Origin: Candidatus Zixiibacteriota bacterium
GTDB taxonomy: Bacteria; Zixibacteria; MSB-5A5; GN15; PGXB01
Assembly (NCBI GenBank): GCA_016933955.1
Contig: JAFGTT010000010.1
Span: 50,753-114,752, forward strand
Reading direction: 5' to 3'
DNA: 64,000 bases
Below, piece after piece: positions 43,432 through 51,957 of this stretch. How positions within the stretch are numbered: position 1 is the stretch's first letter; each line of letters starts with the position of its first letter. The notes under the pieces are model-generated. The model made no database searches. It was not told where the DNA came from and saw nothing but the letters and a program-made list of their open reading frames with translations. Both the position numbers and the translations under genes were made by a program.

Positions 43432-44361
43432 ATGAACGGATCAAAAAATACAATATCGATCATGGGACTGGTTATATCGCTGGTCACCCTGGGTCTGGTT
43501 ATTTACCTGGTTGTTATTCCGGGCGACCGCAGGGGCGAGGAGAGGTTCTCGGTCGAAAAAAATCTGGCCGGCGAATTGACTGATAATAATCTCTACCGGG
43601 CCGCTATTGATGAGTACAAGAAAATTCTGAACAGCGATAAAACGGACTCCGAAACAAAGGCCAATATCAATTATCTGGTGGGCAAGATTTATTTCGAAAA
43701 TCTGCATGATTATGAAGATGCCGCGGCTCATTATGTTATGGCGCGGGCTTTGAATCCGGAGGGCAGTTTTTATAATGAAGCCGGCAAGAACCTGATTGCC
43801 TCGCTGGAAAAGATGGGGCGGATTGTCGATGCCAAACGTGAACTGGATAAAAGCGCCAATATCGATTCTGTCGCCGCCGCCGGTCAGGGGAAGACAATGG
43901 TGGCCAAAATCGGTGAAATCCCGGTTTATCTGACTGATCTCGAAAAAGAGATTCAGAATCTTCCGCCGGAAATGCAAAAGCAGTATCTCGGAGCCGAGGG
44001 CAAGAAGAATTTTCTCTGGCAATATATCGGGCTGGAATTGATGTACCGTGCGGCTATTCGCGAAGGACTCGAAAACGATCCGGAAATCGTCGACAAGAAA
44101 AACCAATTCGAGAAGCAGTTAATGGCCGAGAAATATATTGTCGAAAATGTCATGCCCCAGGTAAATATTGATTCCAATGATGTGGCCAATTATTATGCGG
44201 CCCATAAGGCGGATAAGTATGCCGATAAGGCTTATGATGAGGTCAAGACGCAGGTATTCTTCGATTATCAGCAGGACAAAGCCCAGCAGGCGTTTTCCGA
44301 TTACGTCCAGAAACTGGCGGCGGCCGAGAAGGTTCAGGTTTTTGAGGATAATCTCAGGTGA
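43432..44361 (+). CDS. Membrane-anchored TPR protein with SurA-like domain, no PPIase
   Basis: A 309-residue protein with an N-terminal membrane anchor (SIMGLVISLVTLGLVIYLVVI). Residues ~45-125 carry two to three TPR-like helical pairs (NNLYRAAIDEYKKILNSDK, YEDAAAHYVMARALNPEG). Residues ~150-260 match the N-terminal chaperone part of SurA/PpiD-type isomerases: VAKIGEIPVYLTDLEKEIQ, then the block from FLWQYIGLELMYRAAIREG. The parvulin domain that normally follows is absent; only a ~50-residue helical tail remains. It should act as a periplasmic holding chaperone rather than an isomerase. It sits between the DUF58 gene and the BatD-like gene, not a usual Bat gene. Confidence 0.75.
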   Translation: MNGSKNTISIMGLVISLVTLGLVIYLVVIPGDRRGEERFSVEKNLAGELTDNNLYRAAIDEYKKILNSDKTDSETKANINYLVGKIYFENLHDYEDAAAHYVMARALNPEGSFYNEAGKNLIASLEKMGRIVDAKRELDKSANIDSVAAAGQGKTMVAKIGEIPVYLTDLEKEIQNLPPEMQKQYLGAEGKKNFLWQYIGLELMYRAAIREGLENDPEIVDKKNQFEKQLMAEKYIVENVMPQVNIDSNDVANYYAAHKADKYADKAYDEVKTQVFFDYQQDKAQQAFSDYVQKLAAAEKVQVFEDNLR

Positions 44362-44362
44362 T

Positions 44363-45433
44363 ATGACTATGACCGGATCGAGTAAAGGCAAAATGATATT
44401 GTCGAGTATTTTTCCGATAGTGCGACATTCGGTGATGTCAATACTTCTGGTACTGTTTTACGGTGCCGGTGTTTCGGCGCAGGAGCCAACCCCTGTTGAT
44501 ACTGTCACCGGCATTCCCGGATTGACTATCGAAAGCGCCGTTGACCGGGCCGAAATTTATATCGGTGATTTGATTACATATCGTTTGACGGTCACATATG
44601 ATTCCACCTATACCCTTACTCCACCGCCGATCGGAGCCAACCTGGGGGCTTTCGATGTTAAAGATTATCAAAGCGATGAGGAGAAAAGGCTCGAGGACGG
44701 CCGAATTCAGCTGGAAAGCCGTTTTCGTTTGACCACTTTCACCACCGGAGATTATATTATCCCGCCCATTCCCATCGAGTTCATGACTCCCGACAGCACG
44801 CGAAAAATTTTGATTTCGGAGCCGGTTTCGATCAAAGTCAAATCGCTTCTGGCCGAGGCGGCCGATACCAGTGATATCCGGGATATCAAGGGTCCGATTG
44901 AGTTTAAATCGGGTTATCCCTGGTGGTATTACGCGGTCGGAGCGGGCATAATTATCATTGTGGCCGGATTTATAATCTGGTGGCGGATTCGCCGCCGCCG
45001 CACGGGACCATCCGAACCGATCGACACCAGGCGTCCGTGGGAAATCGCCTTCGAAGCGCTGGCTTTCCTCAAGGAGAAAAACTACCTGGATAAAAACGAA
45101 TACAAACAATTCTATGTGGAATTGAGTGAAATTGTCCGGGCTTATTTCCAGGGGATTTATAAAATCCCGGTTCTTGATATGACCACCGGAGAATTTCTCC
45201 ATGCCCTTGAATCTCAGGAAATTGAAGCCGGTCTCCATGATCGTTTGAAAGTCTTTCTGGCATTCGCCGATCTGGTTAAATTCGCCAAATATATTCCGGA
45301 ACGTATCAGGGCGGAAGGTGATTATGAGGAGGCCGTTGATATTGTCGGGTGTTTGCAGCAACAAATAATCGCCTATGAGGCGGCCGAAAAAATGAAAGCA
45401 GTGACGCCGGCGGAGGAAACCAGTCATGTTTAG
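44363..45433 (+). CDS. BatD-like membrane protein with helical cytoplasmic tail
   Basis: A 356-residue protein. A signal peptide (ILLVLFYGAGVSAQE) is followed by a BatD-like Ig domain (IPGLTIESAVDRAEIYIGD to about 150), a transmembrane segment (YYAVGAGIIIIVAGFIIW near 190-207) and a cytoplasmic all-helical tail (RPWEIAFEALAFLKEKNYL). The start ATG 44363 (also 44369) overlaps the stop region of the previous gene. Its 3' end overlaps batA by 8 bases. It is the second of three BatD-like genes of this operon. Partners are probably BatA and BatB. Confidence 0.75.
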   Translation: MTMTGSSKGKMILSSIFPIVRHSVMSILLVLFYGAGVSAQEPTPVDTVTGIPGLTIESAVDRAEIYIGDLITYRLTVTYDSTYTLTPPPIGANLGAFDVKDYQSDEEKRLEDGRIQLESRFRLTTFTTGDYIIPPIPIEFMTPDSTRKILISEPVSIKVKSLLAEAADTSDIRDIKGPIEFKSGYPWWYYAVGAGIIIIVAGFIIWWRIRRRRTGPSEPIDTRRPWEIAFEALAFLKEKNYLDKNEYKQFYVELSEIVRAYFQGIYKIPVLDMTTGEFLHALESQEIEAGLHDRLKVFLAFADLVKFAKYIPERIRAEGDYEEAVDIVGCLQQQIIAYEAAEKMKAVTPAEETSHV

Positions 45434-46463
45434 GTTCGCCGGATTTCATATGACGCTGTTCGAGCAGGATATCACTATCCCGGCCCTGGCCATATTTATA
45501 ATCGGGCTAGCCATAATCGGTGTGATAATCTTCTATTATATCAAAAAGCGGCATTACACCTCGGCCTCGATCAAGTACAGCGATCTTCAGATTGTCCGCC
45601 GTTCGGCCCGATCCGGTCGGCAGCGTTTCAGGTTTCTTCTGCTGATTCTCCGGTTACTGGCGGTAGCGGCTCTGGTTATTGCTTTTGCGCGGCCGCAATC
45701 CGGAACGGAAAATCGCGAGGTTTCCACCGAGGGTATTGATATTATGCTGGTGCTGGATGTTTCGGGATCCATGAAAGCCGAGGATTTCAAGCCGCAGAAT
45801 CGTTTGTATGTCGCCAAAGAGGAAATAAAGAAATTCGTGCAAAAACGAACCTCGGATCGAATCGGACTGGTCGTTTTCTCCAAATCATCTTTTACCCAAT
45901 GCCCGTTGACTCTCGATTATGGTGTTCTGCTTACCTTTCTCGATCAGGTGAGATTCGGGATGATCGAGGATGGAACCGCTATCGGGATGGCTCTGGCTAA
46001 TGGTGTCAATCGGCTGAGGGAAACCCCGGCCAAGTCGAAAATAATTATTCTTCTTACCGATGGTGTCAATAATTCCGGTCAGATCGACCCGCTGACGGCG
46101 GCTACAATTGCAAAAACAATGAATGTCAAAATATATACCATCGGGGTGGGACGGCCGGGAAACGCCATGTACCCGGTCGATGATCCCATTTTCGGCAAGC
46201 GTTATGTTTATATGCCCAATGAGATCGATGAAAAGACACTGCAGGAGATTGCCGATAAAACCGGCGGCAAATATTTCCGGGCTCGCTCTGAAAAGGAGCT
46301 GGAACAGATTTATGATGAAATCGATAAGCTGGAAAAAACAGAAATAAAAGTAAATGAATATGTGCAATATCGGGAGCTTTTCAGCCTGTTTGTATTCTGG
46401 GGATTGGGTTTTCTGGTGCTGGAGATGGTTCTGTCGCAGACAGTGTTCAGAAAGATCCCGTAA
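45426..46463 (+). CDS. batA: BatA, von Willebrand factor A membrane protein
   Basis: A 345-residue inner-membrane protein. An N-terminal helix (18-38), a second (about 70-88) and a C-terminal helix (318-338) frame a periplasmic VWA domain with an intact MIDAS: DVSGSMKAED from Asp111, then FTQCPLTLDY and the LLTDGVNNSG block. GGAGGAA about 7 bases upstream supports ATG 45426. BatA and BatB of Bacteroidota are required for oxygen tolerance in some species. Context: followed by batB after 20 bases. Confidence 0.94.
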   Translation: MFRFAGFHMTLFEQDITIPALAIFIIGLAIIGVIIFYYIKKRHYTSASIKYSDLQIVRRSARSGRQRFRFLLLILRLLAVAALVIAFARPQSGTENREVSTEGIDIMLVLDVSGSMKAEDFKPQNRLYVAKEEIKKFVQKRTSDRIGLVVFSKSSFTQCPLTLDYGVLLTFLDQVRFGMIEDGTAIGMALANGVNRLRETPAKSKIIILLTDGVNNSGQIDPLTAATIAKTMNVKIYTIGVGRPGNAMYPVDDPIFGKRYVYMPNEIDEKTLQEIADKTGGKYFRARSEKELEQIYDEIDKLEKTEIKVNEYVQYRELFSLFVFWGLGFLVLEMVLSQTVFRKIP

Positions 46464-46483
46464 TGATTATATATGGATGAAAA

Positions 46484-47497
46484 ATGAGATTCGCGGCACC
46501 TGAAAATCTGGCCCTGCTGGGATTAATCGTTGTCCTGGCTTTGTTTTACATCTGGGCCATACATCGCAAGAAAAAATTCCTGACCCGGTTCGGCGATATG
46601 TTTTTGATTATGAAAAATGCGCCGTATATTTCCTATGCCCGCCAGGGGGGCAAAGCCGCTTTACTTTTGGCCGGGGTCTTTTTTCTGGTTTTAACTCTGT
46701 CGCAGTTTCAATGCGGGACCCATATGGAGATGATGAAACGCGAGGGGATCGATGTTATCGTAGCCATCGATGTCTCCAATTCGATGCTGGCCGAGGATAT
46801 GAAACCCAATCGGATTACCAAGGCCCGCCAGGAGGTTCGCGGCATATTGGAACGGCTTCGCGGGGACCGGGTCGGTCTGATTGCTTTTGCCGGTGAGGCC
46901 TTTGTTCAGTGTCCCCTGACTCTCGACTATTCCGCGGCCCAGATTTTTCTTGATGTAATCGATGTCGGATTGATTCCTCAGCAGGGGACGGCCATTGGCG
47001 ATGCCATCAATAAATCGATTGAAGCTTTCGAAACCCGGGAGAAAAAACACAAGGTCCTGATTCTATTGACCGATGGGGAAGATCAAACCAATAAGGCCGA
47101 GGCCGCCGCCGAAGAGGCCCGCAAGGCCGGCATCAAAATATATCCGATCGGAATCGGTTCACCGATCGGTGAACCAATCCCCGTGGTCGACCGTCAGGGC
47201 CAGCGAGTCGGATTTAAAAAAGACAGCAATGGCGAGGTTATTGTCACCAAACTGGACGAGATGACCCTTCAGAAGATAGCTCTGACCACGGGGGGAAAAT
47301 ACTATCATGCTTCCGCCGGTGAAATGGAACTGGATAAAGTCTACGATGAAATCAATAAAATGGAGAAAAAGGAGCTGGAAGGGAAACTCATGATGCAGTA
47401 TGAGGATCGTTTCCAGTATCCGTTGTTAATCGGGATTTTTCTTATTATCTTGGAGTTCTTCGTTTCCGAAAAAAGGAAAGTGAAAAAGACTGAGTAG
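46484..47497 (+). CDS. batB: BatB, von Willebrand factor A membrane protein
   Basis: A 337-residue relative of BatA. Its topology is the same (helices near 9-26, 58-75 and 312-330). The MIDAS is DVSNSMLAED from Asp96, where the usual Gly of DxSGS is Asn; LILLTDGEDQTNKA completes the metal site. The insertion DRQGQRVGFKKDSNG, before the final helices, is normal for BatB. It should pair with BatA in the membrane. Confidence 0.94.
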   Translation: MRFAAPENLALLGLIVVLALFYIWAIHRKKKFLTRFGDMFLIMKNAPYISYARQGGKAALLLAGVFFLVLTLSQFQCGTHMEMMKREGIDVIVAIDVSNSMLAEDMKPNRITKARQEVRGILERLRGDRVGLIAFAGEAFVQCPLTLDYSAAQIFLDVIDVGLIPQQGTAIGDAINKSIEAFETREKKHKVLILLTDGEDQTNKAEAAAEEARKAGIKIYPIGIGSPIGEPIPVVDRQGQRVGFKKDSNGEVIVTKLDEMTLQKIALTTGGKYYHASAGEMELDKVYDEINKMEKKELEGKLMMQYEDRFQYPLLIGIFLIILEFFVSEKRKVKKTE

Positions 47498-47505
47498 TAT
47501 AAAGT

Positions 47506-48240
47506 ATGATGGCACGTTTAAGCATATATTCGCTGGCAATAGCCATAATATTCCCGGCTTTGGTTGCGGCCGATGACTTTGCCAATATGGCCAACCGTGG
47601 GACGGCCGCTTTTAAGGAGGGTGATTATCAGAAGGCGTTGGATTATTATCACCAGGCCGAAGTCGAGCGGCCGGAAACACCCCAGCTTGATTATAATATG
47701 GGCAGCGCCTTATTCAAGGAGCAAAAATACGAAGAGGCCGAAGAGAAACTTCAGAAATCCCTGGTGACCGATGATATTCAGGTCGAAGCCGCATCGCATT
47801 TTAATCTCGGCAATGTTTATTTCAAAATGGGTGATTACCAGAAATCCATATTGGCCTACCAGAAATCGCTGGAGATTAATCCCGATGATCTCGATGCCAA
47901 ATATAATCTGGAACTGGCCCGCAAAAGACTCAAGGAACAAATAAAACCGGAGCAGAATCAACAGAATCAGCAACAGCAGCAGCAGCAACAACAACAGCAA
48001 CAACAGCAACAAGAACAGCAGGAGCAACAACCGGACCAGCAACAACCTCAGGACGATCAGCAGAAACAGGATAAACAGCAGCAACAGGAGCAGCAGCTTC
48101 AACCTCAGCCCGATAATAAAGAAATGAGCCAGGAGGATGCCGAACGGATTTTAAACGCCCTAAAGGATGATGAGAAAGACCTTCAGAAAGAGCAACAGAA
48201 GTTTCGGGGTCAGGGGACATACCAGGGGAAAGATTGGTAA
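47506..48240 (+). CDS. batC: BatC, TPR protein with poly-glutamine region
   Basis: A 244-residue protein with a signal peptide (SLAIAIIFPALVAADD), then three TPR units (25-145: NRGTAAFKEGDYQKALDYY, LDYNMGSALFKEQKYEEAEE, SHFNLGNVYFKMGDYQKSI). Residues about 148-205 are mostly Gln. The end EDAERILNALKDDEKDLQKEQ is the conserved BatC C-terminus. It is the adapter of the Bat complex in the periplasm. It is translated into batD with a one-base overlap (TAATG). Confidence 0.92.
   Translation: MMARLSIYSLAIAIIFPALVAADDFANMANRGTAAFKEGDYQKALDYYHQAEVERPETPQLDYNMGSALFKEQKYEEAEEKLQKSLVTDDIQVEAASHFNLGNVYFKMGDYQKSILAYQKSLEINPDDLDAKYNLELARKRLKEQIKPEQNQQNQQQQQQQQQQQQQQQEQQEQQPDQQQPQDDQQKQDKQQQQEQQLQPQPDNKEMSQEDAERILNALKDDEKDLQKEQQKFRGQGTYQGKDW
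47950..48112 (+). repeat. CAG/CAA repeat in batC
   Basis: About 160 bases of nearly pure CAG and CAA codons, with a longest uninterrupted run of 15 Gln codons near 47967-48011. Mixing of CAG and CAA reduces slippage, but length differences between strains would still be expected. Confidence 0.9.
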
Positions 48241-50057
48241 TGAATCGGAAGCTTTTGTTGATGATCATACTCTGTCTGATTCCGGGTCTGGTTTTGTCCC
48301 AGAGTCAGGATGAAGTTAAAATCACCATGACACTTTCCAAAGACGTGGTCAATCTCGGGGAACAGGCTTATCTGAGTATCTCCGTTTCCGGGCCGTCACA
48401 AAACCTTCCCCAGCCGGAATTGCCAAATTTATCCATGTTCGATGTCTATTCGCAGGGAACCTCGACCAATATATCTATTGTCAACGGCAAAATGGAATCA
48501 TCGGTGGTCTACAATTTTATTCTTCAACCCCGTAAAGAGGGGACCATGATTATCAAACCGGCTGTTATTGTATTGAATCGCAAGCGTTATGAATCCAATG
48601 AGGTCACTCTGAAGGTATTATCAGGCGGGGCGCCATCGGTGTCGGAGAAACAGGCCGAACAGGAATCAACCGAGGGGGGCGATGTCAAAGACGTTTTTTT
48701 AACCGCCGAGGTTGACAAGAAAAATGTATATGTCAACGAGCAGATTACGCTTTCAATAAAATTTTATCATGCTGTCAATCTATATACCCAGCCCGATTAT
48801 ACGCCTCCGCAAACTACCGATTTCTGGGCCGAAGCTTTTGAAGGTCAAAACACCTACTATCAGGTAGTCGGAGGACAGCGGTACAAAGTGATCGAACTCA
48901 GAACCGCGTTGTTCCCAACGCGTTCGGGAGAATTGACTATTGGACAGGGTATGGTGTCGGTTGATGTTCCGTCTCGGACTCCGCAACGCCGAACCGATCC
49001 GTTTTCGGTATTTGATGATTTTTTTACCCGGGGCGAAAAAATAACGGTCCGATCCAAAGCTCTTACAGTGCAGGTCAAGCCATTGCCGGAAGCAGGCAAA
49101 CCGACCGATTTCAGCGGAAATGTCGGCAATTTCAAGATATCTTCCTCGGCAGACAAGACGACGGTCGATGTCAATCAACCGGTGACAGTGACGTACCGGA
49201 TAACCGGTACCGGGAATATAAAGACGGTGGCCGAACCAAAGATCGGTGATCTTAAGGATTTCCGGGTGTACAATGCTTCATCGGACGAAAAAGTTTCCAA
49301 ACTGGGTGATATCATGGGCGGAACCAAAACCTTCGAAGAAGTTTATATTCCCCGTCGGGCCGGTAAATTAACCATTCCCCCGGTTGAATTCAGTTTTTTT
49401 GATCTGGGGACCAATAAGTATAAAGTTCTTTCCACCACGGCGATTAATCTCAATGTCCAGGCCGTCGAGGAAAGTGAATATGCCGACCTGCCATACCGGC
49501 CGGTAGCCGGAAAGACTATCGATCCCAATGCCCGGGACATAAGATTTATCAAGATCGATCCGGGCGATTTATCGCTCAAGCGGCCGTTAATAATTTTCAG
49601 GCCTGCTTATTTTGTTCTGAATGCTCTTCCGGTGGCGTTGTTACTGCTCACCATGATTATTACTCGGCGCCGGGAAAAATTTCAGAAGGATATCGGCTAT
49701 GCCCGTTCGCGGGCGGCCCGTAAAATGGCCCGAAAAAGACTGACCCTGGCCCGCAAATTGGTTAATTCCGATAAGGCCGCCGAATTTTATTCTGAAATCA
49801 GGCGCGCCATTTTTTCCTATATTGCCGATAAATTGAATATCTCACCCCATGGCATAACCGGTGATCGGCTGATTCAAATACTTCGGGATTCGGGTTGCGA
49901 TGAGACCACATTGGATATTGTGGCGGGGCTTTTGCACCACGCCGATTTTGCCCAGTATTCATCAGTAGGAGTTTCGCGTGATAAAATTATCGACTCCCTG
50001 AACGAGGCCGAGAAACTACTGGTCAAACTGGAGGGGATTGAAATTGTCCAGAATTAA
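48240..50057 (+). CDS. batD: BatD, oxygen-tolerance protein with Ig-like domains
   Basis: A 605-residue protein. The signal peptide ends PGLVLSQS. Three beta domains follow: 25-140 (ITMTLSKDVVNLGEQAYLSI), 150-270 (DVKDVFLTAEVDKKNVYVNEQ) and 290-400 (FKISSSADKTTVDVNQPVTVT). A membrane segment (FVLNALPVALLLLTMIIT near 455-472) is followed by a helical cytoplasmic tail (KMARKRLTLARKLVNSD) similar to the other two BatD-like genes. Start: ATG 48240 overlaps the batC stop; TTG 48234 is also possible. It overlaps batE by 20 bases. Confidence 0.92.
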   Translation: MNRKLLLMIILCLIPGLVLSQSQDEVKITMTLSKDVVNLGEQAYLSISVSGPSQNLPQPELPNLSMFDVYSQGTSTNISIVNGKMESSVVYNFILQPRKEGTMIIKPAVIVLNRKRYESNEVTLKVLSGGAPSVSEKQAEQESTEGGDVKDVFLTAEVDKKNVYVNEQITLSIKFYHAVNLYTQPDYTPPQTTDFWAEAFEGQNTYYQVVGGQRYKVIELRTALFPTRSGELTIGQGMVSVDVPSRTPQRRTDPFSVFDDFFTRGEKITVRSKALTVQVKPLPEAGKPTDFSGNVGNFKISSSADKTTVDVNQPVTVTYRITGTGNIKTVAEPKIGDLKDFRVYNASSDEKVSKLGDIMGGTKTFEEVYIPRRAGKLTIPPVEFSFFDLGTNKYKVLSTTAINLNVQAVEESEYADLPYRPVAGKTIDPNARDIRFIKIDPGDLSLKRPLIIFRPAYFVLNALPVALLLLTMIITRRREKFQKDIGYARSRAARKMARKRLTLARKLVNSDKAAEFYSEIRRAIFSYIADKLNISPHGITGDRLIQILRDSGCDETTLDIVAGLLHHADFAQYSSVGVSRDKIIDSLNEAEKLLVKLEGIEIVQN

Positions 50058-50805
50058 ATCCATAATATTATTTTTTATCATACTGCTTTTGAATGCCGTA
50101 GCTGTTTCGGCTGATCAGCCCGATTCCCTGTTCGCTTCGGGGAACGGTTATTATCAGGCCGAGCAGTTCGACAGCGCTCTGGCAATATATCAGCGTCTTG
50201 AAAAGAAGAATTACTCATCAGCCGAACTATTTTTCAATATTGGCAACTGCTATTTTAAAAAGGGTGATCTGGGATATGCCATACTCTATTATCTCCGGGC
50301 CGAGCGACTGCAGCCAAATGATGATGATATCCAGGCCAACCTTGATTTCGCCCGGCAGTTTATGCCGACCAGGCTGGAGGGAGTAAAGATCAATCCGGTT
50401 TCTGAATTCATGAAGACGTTGGTCAAGCCTGTCACGCTTGACACGGCCGCCTGGATTTCCTCTTTGTTGTTTATCCTGATGATTTTCAGTCTGATCATCA
50501 TCGTATATTTCCAGATGCGAGGTTCTGCCGTGAAAATAACCGCCATTTCGTTGGTGGTTATGTTTATTATTGGGGCCGGTTTGACGACTTATAAATTCCG
50601 CTCTGAATATCTTGAGCAAACCGGTGTAATTGTCGCCCAAGAGCCGCGGATTTTGAGTGCGCCGACCGATAATGGCGAATTGGAGTTTAACGGCAATTTC
50701 GGGCTTACTTTTATCGTGGAAAAATCTGTCGAGGATTATTATCTGGTTATCTTCGAGAATAAGCGAAAAGGGTGGATCAAGCGGGAGGATGTCGAGCTTC
50801 TCTGA
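50038..50805 (+). CDS. batE: BatE, TPR protein with SH3-like end
   Basis: A 255-residue protein starting at TTG 50038 or 50044 inside batD (ribosome site GGAGGGG at 50030). The signal peptide ends near AVSAD. TPRs lie in 28-115 (DSLFASGNGYYQAEQFDSAL, ELFFNIGNCYFKKGDLG). Two transmembrane helices follow (WISSLLFILMIFSLIIIVY, 140-160; ITAISLVVMFIIGAGL, 166-183), and the last 60 residues look like a bacterial SH3 domain (VIVAQEPRILSAPTDNGE ... RKGWIKREDVELL). This is the usual BatE plan. It ends the ten-gene operon. Confidence 0.92.
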   Translation: MKLSRIKSIILFFIILLLNAVAVSADQPDSLFASGNGYYQAEQFDSALAIYQRLEKKNYSSAELFFNIGNCYFKKGDLGYAILYYLRAERLQPNDDDIQANLDFARQFMPTRLEGVKINPVSEFMKTLVKPVTLDTAAWISSLLFILMIFSLIIIVYFQMRGSAVKITAISLVVMFIIGAGLTTYKFRSEYLEQTGVIVAQEPRILSAPTDNGELEFNGNFGLTFIVEKSVEDYYLVIFENKRKGWIKREDVELL

Positions 50806-50833
50806 TTCGGAGGTTGGTCAGGCCACATTTTGA

Positions 50834-50862
50834 TTGACACCCCTTTGCAAAAGTTCTATCTT
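50834..50862 (+). promoter_or_regulatory. Promoter of the flippase-corA pair
   Basis: TTGACA (50834-50839), 17 bases, TATCTT (50857-50862), 45 bases before the start codon. Spacing and boxes are close to consensus. Confidence 0.6.
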
Positions 50863-50907
50863 CATTAATTATTGACCGGCATATGCCGGTTTAATTTTTG
50901 GTGATAA

Positions 50908-51957
50908 ATGCCGTCGTTTTTTAAGAAAAAAGAGTTGTGGGGAATTCTCATTGGAGCGGCCCTTCTGGTCTATTGCGTCAAGGATATCCGCCCGGAGGAT
51001 GTAAGAGATCTAATCATCAGGGTCGATTTTTACTATTTGATTCCGGCCCTGGTTATGGAATTTTTAATGATTATTACTAAAAGCATCCGATGGCGGACAA
51101 TTGTGGAAAATACCCGGAAAATCGGCATTATGCAAGTATTGCCGCTTTATTCGGCCGGTCAGGTTATCAATATTGTCATGCCGGCTCTGACCGGACAGAT
51201 CGGACGTCTGTTGCTTTTTTCCCGCCAGGCATCTCTTTCCAAGACTTATGTTTTTTCCACGATCGTACTTGAAATCCTTTTCGATGCCATTACCCTGTTG
51301 ATTCTTATTCTCCTGCTTTCGACTGTCTTTGTCTTTCCGGCCGAATATCGTTCGATCGGGTATATAATAGCCATTGCCACCGTTTCGCTGTTTGTTCTCC
51401 TTTATATGATTCTTCATTATAAAAATCAGATCGGCAATTTTGGTCGCCGCCATGTACGAAACCGCTGGCCGGGATTATATATTACCCTGAGGAAATTCGC
51501 CCGGTCATTTACCCGGGGTATTGATCTTTTAAGGTCAACCCGATATCTGACCCGAACCGTGATTTTTTCTTTCCTGGGTTGGTTCTCACACATAATGGTA
51601 ATATATTTTCTTTTCAAATCTTTCGACTTCGATTTACCTTTTATTGCGGCCGTGGTTGTTATGGTGATTAACACGGTTGCTCTGATGATTCCAATTACGC
51701 CGGGTAATGCCGGAACCTTTGAATTTGCCGTGGTGGTGGCCCTGAAAACCTTCAGTATCACCAAATCCGATGCCGTTTTGTATGCCCTGGCCCTTCATAT
51801 TCTTGATTTAATACCGATCTTTGTGATGGGGCTCTTCTTCTTCCGAACCAACCGAATGACCATCAAGGAAATCAAGGAGGAGGGTGAAAAAGAGGAGCTT
51901 CTCGAGGAAGTTGAAGATGATAGTGATAGTATTGCTGTCAGGGAGGAACAGCCATGA
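50908..51957 (+). CDS. Flippase-like (LPG synthase transmembrane) protein
   Basis: A 349-residue protein with about eight transmembrane helices. It matches the UPF0104/LPG-synthase-TM domain: KSIRWRTIVENTR (near residue 52), SAGQVINIVMPALTGQIGRLLL (near 90) and NTVALMIPITPGNAGTFEFA near 255. Such proteins move or modify lipids, or lack a known activity. The C-terminal tail is strongly acidic (KEEGEKEELLEEVEDDSD). It overlaps corA by 4 bases, so both should be translated together; a link to membrane charge and metal ions is only a guess. Confidence 0.85.
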   Translation: MPSFFKKKELWGILIGAALLVYCVKDIRPEDVRDLIIRVDFYYLIPALVMEFLMIITKSIRWRTIVENTRKIGIMQVLPLYSAGQVINIVMPALTGQIGRLLLFSRQASLSKTYVFSTIVLEILFDAITLLILILLLSTVFVFPAEYRSIGYIIAIATVSLFVLLYMILHYKNQIGNFGRRHVRNRWPGLYITLRKFARSFTRGIDLLRSTRYLTRTVIFSFLGWFSHIMVIYFLFKSFDFDLPFIAAVVVMVINTVALMIPITPGNAGTFEFAVVVALKTFSITKSDAVLYALALHILDLIPIFVMGLFFFRTNRMTIKEIKEEGEKEELLEEVEDDSDSIAVREEQP

